Origin: Akkermansia muciniphila
GTDB taxonomy: Bacteria > Verrucomicrobiota > Kiritimatiellia > RFP12 > JAAYNR01
DNA length: 64,000 bases
NCBI GenBank assembly: GCA_945870025.1
Contig: CAMBQN010000007.1
Coordinates: 49,927 to 113,926 of the forward strand
Direction of reading: 5' to 3'
Shown: one piece after another, positions 17,443-25,619 of the stretch
Numbering within the stretch: the stretch's first letter is position 1
How the letters are laid out: every line of letters begins with the position of its first letter
Made by a program: the position numbers and the translations under genes
The notes under the pieces: model-generated
Seen by the model: the letters and a program-made list of their open reading frames with translations, nothing else
Database searches by the model: none
Told to the model about the DNA's origin: nothing

Positions 17443-18516
17443 TCACCGATACGCCAGCTCCTGTGAGAGATCGAGGTAGCGCTTCACCGCTTCCGGAGGC
17501 ACATTGAACGGAATATGATTGCCAATACACATCATGTAGCCTCCGGACATTTTTCCGGTCTCGACCATGGATTCAACCATCGCGCGAATCTCGGCCGGAT
17601 CGTTTCGCATCAGGACGCGGTTGTCGCCTTCCCCGGCCAGGAAGCAGTTCGTGTAGCGCCGGGCCAGGGCTTTGTAGTCCGTGTACGGCTCGCTGATGAT
17701 GCCGCGCGCGCCGCAGGCCATGACATCGTCTGCATAGGCGTCCACACAGCCGTCCACCATGAAGAGCACTTCTTTACCGGACCGCTTCAGAATATCCCAG
17801 TACTCTTCATAGCGCGGGAAAATGTGCTTGTGCATCCACGCCGGACTGCACACCGGCCCGGTCGAGAGCGCAATGTCGTCGTGGCAGATGACGAAGTTCA
17901 CGGGCAGTCGGGCCAAAGCCCGGAAGACCCGGCGATTGATTTCAGCGAACTCGTCCATGATCCGGTCGAATTCGGGTTCCATGCATATCGATAGAAAGTT
18001 CTGATAGCCGAAGACGAGCAGGGGCCACATGAACAACGTGTTGTAGAAGCCGGTCTGGGACGGCGCCCCCGGGATCGCCCGATCCCCCCATTCGGCTGGA
18101 AAGCCTTTGCGAAAGCGCTCATAGATCACATCCTCGCTGCGGAAATCACCGTCAACCACCACGTGCCAATCGGTAAAATCCCCTTGCTCCAACGGACTGA
18201 AGCGAAGCATGTCCTCGTAGCTCGCGAACCGATGACTCGCGTCTTCCTGCTGCCAGAAATCCCGGTAGGTGTCACCCCATCGGCCTTTGCCTGAATCCGT
18301 TTGATCCTCGGGCCGGGGCCGGGGCTCATCGGTGTCCGGAATGGGGAGCAACAGATCCGGATACTGTTCCCGCAACTTAAGCCGGCACAGTCGGGGGTGG
18401 GCATAGTAGTCGATTCCCGATATGTGCGTCTCGGCATCCGGGTTCGACCAGTGCTCGGTGTGTGCAATCCGCTTGGGTCCCAGGCCCATGAAACTCTCGT
18501 AATGTGAATCGCCCAT
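17443..18516 (-). CDS. uroporphyrinogen decarboxylase (URO-D) superfamily protein, probably methyltransferase-like
   Basis: 357 residues from the ATG at 18516, with AAAGGAG five bases upstream; the open frame continues back but has no ribosome site. The overall pattern fits the URO-D/MtaA superfamily, with an ALSTGPVCSPAWMHKHIFP core and the C-terminal GYMMCIGNHIPFNVPPEAVKRYLD that mirrors the GxxxxxGHxI..dtP.env end of the family. In anaerobic PVC bacteria stand-alone members like this are usually corrinoid methyltransferase-like rather than true heme enzymes, and no other heme gene is nearby. The substrate cannot be inferred. It is divergent from the radical SAM gene and separated from it by a MITE relic. 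Confidence 0.8.
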   Translation of the reverse strand: MGDSHYESFMGLGPKRIAHTEHWSNPDAETHISGIDYYAHPRLCRLKLREQYPDLLLPIPDTDEPRPRPEDQTDSGKGRWGDTYRDFWQQEDASHRFASYEDMLRFSPLEQGDFTDWHVVVDGDFRSEDVIYERFRKGFPAEWGDRAIPGAPSQTGFYNTLFMWPLLVFGYQNFLSICMEPEFDRIMDEFAEINRRVFRALARLPVNFVICHDDIALSTGPVCSPAWMHKHIFPRYEEYWDILKRSGKEVLFMVDGCVDAYADDVMACGARGIISEPYTDYKALARRYTNCFLAGEGDNRVLMRNDPAEIRAMVESMVETGKMSGGYMMCIGNHIPFNVPPEAVKRYLDLSQELAYR

Positions 18517-18646
18517 CGTCGCTCCTTTTGCTGCTTCCCGTTTGAAAAAAAGGCCGCACAGCCGCCCCCGATATTTCCCTATGAACAGAGCGCCAGTGTG
18601 ACACGGAATGCGCGGTTGTGCAAGCCTCTTTCGTGCCCGATCAGCC

Positions 18647-18690
18647 ATTCTAATTTAGGTCTAATTTATGGCACATCCGTACAGTCGAAT
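18647..18690. repeat. MITE relic (left end)
   Basis: ATTCTAATTT followed by TTATGGCACATCCGTACAGTC matches the left end of the MITE at 17147, with one substitution in that segment and a small internal duplication (TCTAATTTAGG). The right end is missing. Confidence 0.75.
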
Positions 18691-18742
18691 ATGGACATCC
18701 TTCCCCTGTTTCTGGCATACTGATCGGCATGTATTCACAGCT

Positions 18743-19726
18743 ATGAGCAGGATTTCCACCCATAATCAAGCAATCGAGGCGGGTTTGTCCGAACACCGGG
18801 CATCCGATCCTTTGGCCGCTGCTGCGTCGTGCGCGCTCTGTCCGCGCCGTTGTGGCGTGAACCGCTTGGCCGGAGAGACGGGCTTCTGTCAGGCAGGCGC
18901 CGTGCCTCGGTTGTTCCGTTACGGGCCGCACTTGGGCGAGGAGCCGCCGATTTCAGGAACCCAGGGATCGGGCACGCTCTTCTTCTCGCACTGCACGCTG
19001 CGCTGCATCTACTGCCAGAACCATCCCTGGAGCCAGGGAGGACAGGGAGAAGATATCGAGGTGACCGAATTGACCGCCCGGATGCGCCAGCTCGCCGAAC
19101 AGGGGTGCCACAATTGGAACCTCGTCTCGCCCACGCCCTGGCTCCCGTGGATACGCGAGGCAGCGCGTCCGTTAATTCAGGCTGGCATTCGTCTGCCGTT
19201 TGTCTATAATACGTCCGGTTTTGAACTGCCGGAGACCTTGTCGGCGCATGCCGACCTCCTCGACATCGCGCTGGTTGACCTGCGTTATGCGCGGAGCGAG
19301 ACGGCGCGTGAGGCTTCCGCATGCGACACGTATGTCGAGGTCGCACGTGCATGTGTGCAGTGGCTCTGGGCGCATCTGGGGCCGCTGGAGGTCGATGCGG
19401 CGGGCACGGCGAGACGAGGCGTCATCTGTCGTTTGTTGGTGCTGCCGGGGCGGGCCGACGAGGCGGTTGACAGCCTGAACTGGCTGGCGGCACATGTGGG
19501 TGTGGGCGTCCACATCAGCGTGATGTCGCAGTACACGCCGGTGTATCAGGCGCTTGGCAAGCCGGGGTGGGGCCGCCCGGTCACCGCCGCAGAGTACGGG
19601 CGCGTAACCGAGGCGTTTGAGAAACTGGGCTTTGAGAATGGATGGGTGCAGGAGTACGGGGCCGAGGCTCCGCACGATCTGCTGGGATGCGATATGCCCG
19701 CCGGCGCGGGGGCGGTGGGACGGTGA
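18743..19726 (+). CDS. radical SAM protein, PflX-like (COG1313 type)
   Basis: Radical S-adenosylmethionine protein of 327 residues. The cluster motif is CTLRCIYC (C-x3-C-x2-C), which binds the [4Fe-4S] centre. An N-terminal CALCPRRCGVNR..GFC segment supplies four more cysteines, as in PflX-type proteins related to pyruvate-formate-lyase activase. Residues after the motif (CQNHPWSQGGQGEDIEVTEL) also fit. The frame is open from 18668, but that start lies inside a MITE relic, so I prefer the ATG at 18743 although its ribosome site is weak. No glycyl radical enzyme is in the window, so the target is unknown. Confidence 0.87.
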   Translation: MSRISTHNQAIEAGLSEHRASDPLAAAASCALCPRRCGVNRLAGETGFCQAGAVPRLFRYGPHLGEEPPISGTQGSGTLFFSHCTLRCIYCQNHPWSQGGQGEDIEVTELTARMRQLAEQGCHNWNLVSPTPWLPWIREAARPLIQAGIRLPFVYNTSGFELPETLSAHADLLDIALVDLRYARSETAREASACDTYVEVARACVQWLWAHLGPLEVDAAGTARRGVICRLLVLPGRADEAVDSLNWLAAHVGVGVHISVMSQYTPVYQALGKPGWGRPVTAAEYGRVTEAFEKLGFENGWVQEYGAEAPHDLLGCDMPAGAGAVGR

Positions 19727-19796
19727 GGAAGAGACGGCTTTCAACTGACACAACACGCGTTGAGGCGCGGAAGCGTTAAAGAAACAGGGAGACACC

Positions 19797-20558
19797 ATGA
19801 GCGGTCATAGTAAATGGGCAACCATCAAGCACAAGAAGGGCGCGGCGGATGCCAAGCGCGGCAAGATCTTCAGCAAGCTCGCCAAGGAAATGACGGTTGT
19901 CGCCAAGCAGGGCGGCGGCGACCCCGGCAACAATCCGACGCTCCGCACGCTGATCGCCAAGGGCAAGTCGGTGAACATGCCGAATGACAACATTGACCGG
20001 GCGATCAAGAAGGGCACCGGCGAACTCGCCGCCGACATTCTCGAGGAGATCACCTATGAGGGGTACGCCGCGGGCGGCGTCGGCCTCGTCGTCAAGGTGC
20101 TCACCGACAATAAGAACCGCGCCGCAGCCGAGGTGCGCAACGTTTTTAAGAAGAACAACTCCGATTTTGCTACTCTCGGTTCGGTCTCGCGCAACTTCGA
20201 GCGCAAGGGAACGATCATGATTCCGTCCGGAGCAATCACGGAAGATCAGATCATGGAAGTCGCCCTCGGCGCGGGCGCCGACGACATGGTGACCGAAGAG
20301 GGCGGGTATACCGTCACGTGTCAGCCTTCCTCCTACTCCGCCGTGTGCGAGGCGCTGGAAAAGGCTGGCATCGCATTTGATCAGGAGAATTCGCGCGTCG
20401 GCCTCGTTCCCGTGGCCCATGCTGCGGTGAGCGACATCGGCGTCGCTCGATCCGTCAACAAGTTCATCGCCGCCCTCGAAGACCTCGACGACATCCAGGA
20501 CGTGTTCACCAACATGGACGTGTCCGACGCGATCTCCGATGCGCTTGATGCGGAATAA
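19797..20558 (+). CDS. YebC/PmpR-family regulatory protein
   Basis: 253 residues, the full family length, starting MSGHSKWATIKHKKGAADAK, the invariant YebC N-terminus. NMPNDNIDRAIKKGTGE and GGVGLVVKVLTDNKNRA are also diagnostic. AGGGAG lies six bases before the ATG. Members act as DNA-binding regulators in some bacteria, and recent work links YebC proteins to translation through difficult proline stretches; which applies here cannot be told. No ruvC, the common partner, is adjacent. Confidence 0.97.
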   Translation: MSGHSKWATIKHKKGAADAKRGKIFSKLAKEMTVVAKQGGGDPGNNPTLRTLIAKGKSVNMPNDNIDRAIKKGTGELAADILEEITYEGYAAGGVGLVVKVLTDNKNRAAAEVRNVFKKNNSDFATLGSVSRNFERKGTIMIPSGAITEDQIMEVALGAGADDMVTEEGGYTVTCQPSSYSAVCEALEKAGIAFDQENSRVGLVPVAHAAVSDIGVARSVNKFIAALEDLDDIQDVFTNMDVSDAISDALDAE

Positions 20559-20667
20559 GCCCTCTGCCCGACGAGACCCCGGTTGGCCGTGTTTAACCTG
20601 AGCCTGCGACAGGTGGCGGAACGAGCCGTGGCCGACCGAGGCATCAGGAAAGCGATGTCTGATCACT

Positions 20668-21852
20668 ATGATCATCGAAACGTCCACCGACGGGATCGAG
20701 CTAACCATCGTGATGCCCTGCCTGAACGAGGCGTTGACGCTGGAAAGATGCATCCGCAAGGCGAGGTCGTTTCTGGAAACGGCTGGCGTGTGCGGAGAGA
20801 TCGTCATTGGCGACAATGGCTCGATCGACGGGTCGCAGGACATTGCCCGGCGCCACGGCGCCCGGGTAGTTGACGTTCCAATCCGTGGCTATGGGGCGGC
20901 CGTGCATGCGGCCAGCCTGTCTGCCCGCGGGCGGTTCATCATCATGGGCGATTCTGACGATAGCTACGACTTCGGAAACCTGATGCCCTTTGTGGAGAAA
21001 CTGCGTGACGGCTACGACCTCGTGATGGGCAACCGGTTCGCCGGCTGTATCAAACCTGGTGCCATGCCGTGGAAGAACCGGATGATCGGCAACCCCGTGC
21101 TGTCCGGAATCGGCCGACTGTTCTTCCGCACCGTCGCGCGGGATCTTCACTGCGGCATCCGCGGCTACTCGCTGGAGGCCCTCAAGCGGATGGACCTGCG
21201 GACGACCGGAATGGAGTTCGCTTCCGAAATGGTGATCAAGGCCGCGCTGCTCGGCATGCGGATGATCGAGGTGCCCGCCACGCTCGCGAAGGATGGGCGT
21301 GATCGTCCGCCGCACCTGCGGCCCTGGCGCGATGGCTGGCGACATTTGCGGTTTATGCTGCTCTACAGTCCGCGATGGCTGTTCCTCTACCCAGGTGTGG
21401 TGTGTATGCTGGCCGGACTCGTGGTTGGGCTGTGCTTGTTGCGAGGGCCCATTCACGTGGGCCGCGTGACGCTCGATGTTCACACGCTCTTCTTCGCCGG
21501 CATCGCGGTGTTGATCGGCTACCAAGCCATCTTGTTTGCCACCTTCAGCAAGATCTTTGCCGCCAACTCGGGATTGATTCCGCAAAACCGGTTGCTGGAC
21601 CGGCTCTTCGATTATTTTACCCTTGAGGTCGGTCTGGTCGTCGGCGGGGCGTTGCTGGCGCTGGGGCTAACCGGCTCGGCCTACAGTTTCATTCTCTGGG
21701 ATCGACAGAGCTTTGGCGAGATGGATCCGCGGCATCTTCTCCGGGTGATTATTCCATCCGGGGTCTGCCTCGCCTTAGGGGTCCAGACAATCCTGTCCAG
21801 TTTCTTTCTCAGCGTGCTGGGGCTGGGAGTGAACACCCAGCGAAAGGGCTGA
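20668..21852 (+). CDS. family 2 glycosyltransferase, polyprenyl-phosphate sugar synthase type
   Basis: 394 residues. The GT-A domain shows IVMPCLNEALTLERC at the start, GDNGSIDGSQ and the metal-binding GDSDDSYDF motif, then GNRFAGCIKPGAMPWKN and GIRGYSLEAL, which are typical of dolichyl/undecaprenyl-phosphate mannose or glucose synthases. The C-terminal ~170 residues carry four probable transmembrane helices. Such enzymes charge a lipid carrier with one sugar for use by GT-C enzymes, and a GT39 protein is encoded two genes downstream. The three genes are nearly contiguous (4-bp gap, then overlap), so they probably form one pathway. Confidence 0.9.
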   Translation: MIIETSTDGIELTIVMPCLNEALTLERCIRKARSFLETAGVCGEIVIGDNGSIDGSQDIARRHGARVVDVPIRGYGAAVHAASLSARGRFIIMGDSDDSYDFGNLMPFVEKLRDGYDLVMGNRFAGCIKPGAMPWKNRMIGNPVLSGIGRLFFRTVARDLHCGIRGYSLEALKRMDLRTTGMEFASEMVIKAALLGMRMIEVPATLAKDGRDRPPHLRPWRDGWRHLRFMLLYSPRWLFLYPGVVCMLAGLVVGLCLLRGPIHVGRVTLDVHTLFFAGIAVLIGYQAILFATFSKIFAANSGLIPQNRLLDRLFDYFTLEVGLVVGGALLALGLTGSAYSFILWDRQSFGEMDPRHLLRVIIPSGVCLALGVQTILSSFFLSVLGLGVNTQRKG

Positions 21853-21856
21853 ACCC

Positions 21857-22411
21857 ATGAAGGCCTTGGACCGGTTCATTCAAAACAGGCGCATGGCTCA
21901 GGTGCGTCCCTATCTGCCGCCGGGCAGCCGTGTGCTGGATATTGGCTGCGCCGATGGCGCCTTGTTCCGCCGTATTCCGGGTCTCGGTGATTACGTAGGT
22001 CTGGATAGTGCTCTGGTGGAGCCTGTCGATCGCCCTCATTTCCGTCTGATCCGCGGGACATTTCCAGACGCGCTTCCGAGTCATGAGCCGTTCGACGCCA
22101 TCACCCTCCTTGCGGTGATCGAGCATATCCCGCCGGATCAGCTTGCGCGGCTGGCCCGGGAGTGTGCCGCCCATCTCAAGCCAGGCGGTCACCTGCTGAT
22201 CACCGTGCCGTCGGCCAGGGTGGACCGGATACTCGACCTGCTGCGGTTTCTGCGGCTGATCGATGGCATGGCACTAGAGGAGCATCATGGGTTCTCAGCC
22301 GGCCGGACGCCGGCGATTTTCGCAGGCCTCGGCGTGGACTTGGTGAAACACACGCACTTTCAATTGGGGCTGAACAATCTGTTCGTGTTCCGCAGGAGGG
22401 TGTCGCCGTGA
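21857..22411 (+). CDS. class I SAM-dependent methyltransferase
   Basis: 184 residues. Motif I is VLDIGCADGALFRRI (about residues 26-40) and the post-I acidic residue is in GLDSA. FDAITLLAVIEHIPPDQL and LKPGGHLLITVPSAR are the usual motifs IV-V of Methyltransf_11/23 enzymes. It lies four bases after the GT2 gene and overlaps the GT39 start. It may modify the lipid-linked sugar or the final glycan, but the substrate is not visible. Confidence 0.88.
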   Translation: MKALDRFIQNRRMAQVRPYLPPGSRVLDIGCADGALFRRIPGLGDYVGLDSALVEPVDRPHFRLIRGTFPDALPSHEPFDAITLLAVIEHIPPDQLARLARECAAHLKPGGHLLITVPSARVDRILDLLRFLRLIDGMALEEHHGFSAGRTPAIFAGLGVDLVKHTHFQLGLNNLFVFRRRVSP

Positions 22412-24228
22412 CCTTGCGTCACAGGATGCGGAACGGTATCGCTCCAGCGGCGTTAGGCCGCAGGGCGCGTTGTTCTGGCGACGGACTGTTCGTCTTGGCG
22501 GTGCTGGTTTTCGTGGCACTCGGGCTGGTATTCCGGACGGCCTACGCGTGCCGGATCAACACGGACGCGACCGCCTATGTCTCCATCGCCCGGCAGTGTC
22601 TGGCCGGGGACTTCGCCCAGGCGATCAACGGCTACTGGGGGCCGCTCCTCTCGTGGCTGATGGTTCCGGTGCTGGCTCTGGGTGCCGAGTCCCTGTGGGC
22701 GGCCAGGCTGGTCGAGCTGGCCGCCGGGCTGGCGACCCTGTTTGCGGTCCGCTGGCTGGCTCGGCAACTCGGCGCCAGCCGGTGGTCGGTAGGCGTGGTG
22801 GCCCTGTGCTTGGCCGTGCCCCTGGCCAACTATTCGATGATCCTGGTTACCCCCGATGTCCTGTTGCTGTTCCTGTTGACGATGTACTGCGGGTTCGTGC
22901 TCCCGGAGGGGTATCGCGACCATTGGCTCCGCGGAGTTGGCGCGGGACTGTTCGGCGGGCTGGCCTATCTGGCCAAAAGCTATGCGTTGCCGTTCTTCCT
23001 GGTCCACTTTGTCCTGATCAACCTGATGCACCTGCATCGGGCCTCTTCTGGAGCCGGATTTTCCTCGCTCCGGAAGAGCCGGCCTGAGGTCAGGCCGGCT
23101 CCTTCTGGGCTGGCAGGTGAAGGCCGTCGTCGGGTGCTTCGTAACTTCGCCCTCGGTATGTTGGTCTTTATCGCGGTCATTGGGCTGTGGGTCGGATTGC
23201 TGACCCATAAATACGGCACGTTCACCTTTGGCACAGCGGGGAAGCGCGCCTTCGCCATGGTCGGTCCGGAATACTTCGGGGAGGACCCGGTGTTTGAGAC
23301 CCTTCTCGCGCCCCCAAGTCCCGGCGCCATGAGTTACTGGGATGACCCGACGGTGGTAAAACTGAACACGTGGGGGCCGTGGCAGTCGAAGGCGTTGTTC
23401 CAGCACCAGATGAAACTGGTCGGCGGCAACCTGTGGGAGATGAGCCGTCAAATCACAGTCCTGTTCCCTTTTTCGGTAGGAACGCTGCTGTTTTTCTGTG
23501 GTACTGTCCTGGCCGGTCTTTCCCGCCGCCGTGGGCTGGCGATACGTCAATCGTCAAATGCGGGAAGCGACTCGTCTGGTGCCTCGCCCGCCCATCCAAT
23601 GGATAAAATTCCTGATTCGAAGGGGCTGGCCGAGGAAGGTAAGTCTCCCGATGAGCCGCTCGAATCGCTCGCCACCGTGGCGCTCCCGCTACTGCTCACG
23701 GTCGCCGTCTTCGCGGGCGGCTACATGCCGATCTTTGTTGAGATCCGCTACCTGTGGCTGGTCGTGGTGCTGCTGATCCTGATGACGGTGCTGGCGCTGC
23801 AAGTGCTTGCATTCGGACGCCAGACGCTCTCCTTCTTCCTGGTGACCTGGCTGGTGCTGACGTGCGCCGTGCCGGCGTTAAACGAGCTGGTGGCCAAATC
23901 CAACCAGGGCCGGGAGCATGCCCGTTTGGCGGCGAGACTGGCGCGAGACTACACGGTACACGGCAATCTGGCTTCCAACGACTGCTGGGACCAGGTGTTG
24001 TTCGCCGCCTTCCACATGAAAGCGCGTTACTTCGGCCGGGTTACGAAGGATGATAGCAACAGCGAGGAGCGATTGGTGGCGACCTTGATGCAACACGGCA
24101 TCGACTACTATCTGGTCTGGGGGGCCGAGGAGGCGTTCACGCCCGGGCCGTTTCCGAAAAGCCGTCTACCGGAGGTCACCGGGGGCGGGATCAGGGGATT
24201 GCGGGTCTATTCGATTCCGCCACCGTGA
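22408..24228 (+). CDS. GT39/ArnT-like membrane glycosyltransferase
   Basis: 606 residues from the GTG at 22408, which overlaps the preceding stop and has AGGAGG eight bases upstream. Many hydrophobic helices are present (first at about residues 25-45), followed by RINTDATAYVSIARQCLAGDF, the luminal acidic loop that corresponds to the active-site region of PMT/ArnT-type GT-C enzymes. Such enzymes take a sugar from a polyprenyl phosphate, which the adjacent GT2 could supply. A REP-like palindrome is inserted in frame around codons 216-240 and encodes a charged cytoplasmic-loop-like segment. The 3' end overlaps the convergent exosortase gene by 22 bases. Confidence 0.85.
   Translation: MTLRHRMRNGIAPAALGRRARCSGDGLFVLAVLVFVALGLVFRTAYACRINTDATAYVSIARQCLAGDFAQAINGYWGPLLSWLMVPVLALGAESLWAARLVELAAGLATLFAVRWLARQLGASRWSVGVVALCLAVPLANYSMILVTPDVLLLFLLTMYCGFVLPEGYRDHWLRGVGAGLFGGLAYLAKSYALPFFLVHFVLINLMHLHRASSGAGFSSLRKSRPEVRPAPSGLAGEGRRRVLRNFALGMLVFIAVIGLWVGLLTHKYGTFTFGTAGKRAFAMVGPEYFGEDPVFETLLAPPSPGAMSYWDDPTVVKLNTWGPWQSKALFQHQMKLVGGNLWEMSRQITVLFPFSVGTLLFFCGTVLAGLSRRRGLAIRQSSNAGSDSSGASPAHPMDKIPDSKGLAEEGKSPDEPLESLATVALPLLLTVAVFAGGYMPIFVEIRYLWLVVVLLILMTVLALQVLAFGRQTLSFFLVTWLVLTCAVPALNELVAKSNQGREHARLAARLARDYTVHGNLASNDCWDQVLFAAFHMKARYFGRVTKDDSNSEERLVATLMQHGIDYYLVWGAEEAFTPGPFPKSRLPEVTGGGIRGLRVYSIPPP
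23076..23101. repeat. REP-like palindrome inside the GT39 gene
   Basis: GAGCCGGCCTGA (23076-23087) and its exact complement (23090-23101) surround a 2-base loop. It is read through in frame as part of KSRPEVRPAPSG. A close copy (CCGGCCTGAGGG then CAGGCCGGCTCC) lies at 63272-63295. Confidence 0.85.
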
Positions 24229-25610
24229 TCGGTTTTTGGACGGCGGCGTGATGACTGATCATAATCCTGCTCCGCCACGGTGACAGCCCACCATGGGCCT
24301 TCGCTGCGCCCGAGCGATGCCGCCCAGAACCAGCTCGACACATCCTGCCAGGAACTCCCGCAATTATCGTGTATCCGTGTTCGAACCCGCAACGATTCAG
24401 AAGCCCGCCGCGCCTGGAATGTGGACCATAGCCGGCCTTCCGAATCCCGCGCCAGAGCCGTCGGATGAATAACGAACCCAAGCGCCTTGAAACAGGTCTC
24501 AGCCGGATGCAACTGTCGCGACGGCCGCGAAACCCATCGCAGCACAATCGTATGCTCTCCATCTTCAAAGCGCCCGATCCGCCCCGGAAACTCCTGTTCA
24601 AACCGACGCTCGACGTCCGTCAGGGGTAGCGCTCGCAGCGCACGCCCTTCAAACTCCGCCGGCCACCCGGGAAAGCCGGCACTATCCCCCGCCTGCGGTC
24701 TGTCACCAAACGGGACGGCGGCCGCTGCGCCCAAGACCACCGCCAGAAGCGCACCCATGGCATACCGCACCCCGGCCCCTTCCCGCACCGGCTCCACCGT
24801 ATCCGCACAAATCGCTTCACCATTCCGCCCACCCAACCAGTGGACGATCAAGAGAATGGATACCCCCGTCACGGTAAAGGCAGCCAGACCGATGGCCACA
24901 TGAAGCCACGCGGGTGCGGGCAGGATCCCGGACTCGATGTAAAACAGCGACGCCGTCCTGACCACATTTCCCGCCAGCACCATGACGACCGCGAGCCCCC
25001 CCGCGATGAGGGTTCGTCCAAAACGCAGGTTGCGAAAACAGGCCAGCACAAGCGTCAGAAGCGCGCCCGTCCACAGCATCCGGATTCCCGCACACGGAGC
25101 ATCCACTACCACCAATCCGCCCTGCCACTCCAGCGCCGCGCCGGCGGCATGGACCGGAATACCCGCCAACGTCACCAACACGGCGGATAGCTGCGTCGTC
25201 AACACCCTCAACGGGTATCCCGCATAGAACTCAAAGGAGAGCATCACCGGCAGCGACAACGTAAGCAGTCCCCACAGCCCCGGGTGAAAACGACGCCCCA
25301 GCAGGCAGACGCTCAACGACGCCGTGAGAGCCGTGACGGCCAGCCACGCCTGGATGAGCGGCGGCACAAACGGGAACAGCACCGCATAGAGCGCCGTCAG
25401 CGCCAGCGCAGGCAGCCGCGCGGACCACAACACGCCCGGAGGCGCGTCCGCCGGGCGGCGACGATGGACCACGAACACCGCAGCGGCAAGCAGCGCAAGA
25501 ACACCCCACGGCTCGTCACTCCGGTCCGTTAGGCGGCGAAGATACCACGACCAGACCGGCCAGAACGCCGCGACCTGCAGGATCGGAACAAGCCCGTACG
25601 TTCGCCTCAT
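24207..25610 (-). CDS. exosortase/archaeosortase-family transpeptidase with C-terminal EpsI-like domain
   Basis: 467 residues, with about eight transmembrane helices in the first ~290. The proposed catalytic set of exosortases is present: Cys in DAPCAGIRMLW, Arg in GNVVRTASLFY and His in WLHVAIGLAAF. These enzymes are thought to cleave PEP-CTERM-type C-terminal sorting signals in the membrane. The last ~150 residues form an extracytoplasmic domain; its RPSRQLHPAETCFKALG segment recalls the EpsI family, so this looks like an exosortase-EpsI fusion. The start lies 9 bases after the stop of a PEP-CTERM protein gene, the obvious substrate. I cannot assign the exosortase subtype letter. Confidence 0.87.
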   Translation of the reverse strand: MRRTYGLVPILQVAAFWPVWSWYLRRLTDRSDEPWGVLALLAAAVFVVHRRRPADAPPGVLWSARLPALALTALYAVLFPFVPPLIQAWLAVTALTASLSVCLLGRRFHPGLWGLLTLSLPVMLSFEFYAGYPLRVLTTQLSAVLVTLAGIPVHAAGAALEWQGGLVVVDAPCAGIRMLWTGALLTLVLACFRNLRFGRTLIAGGLAVVMVLAGNVVRTASLFYIESGILPAPAWLHVAIGLAAFTVTGVSILLIVHWLGGRNGEAICADTVEPVREGAGVRYAMGALLAVVLGAAAAVPFGDRPQAGDSAGFPGWPAEFEGRALRALPLTDVERRFEQEFPGRIGRFEDGEHTIVLRWVSRPSRQLHPAETCFKALGFVIHPTALARDSEGRLWSTFQARRASESLRVRTRIHDNCGSSWQDVSSWFWAASLGRSEGPWWAVTVAEQDYDQSSRRRPKTDHGGGIE

Positions 25611-25619
25611 GGCTGCACC

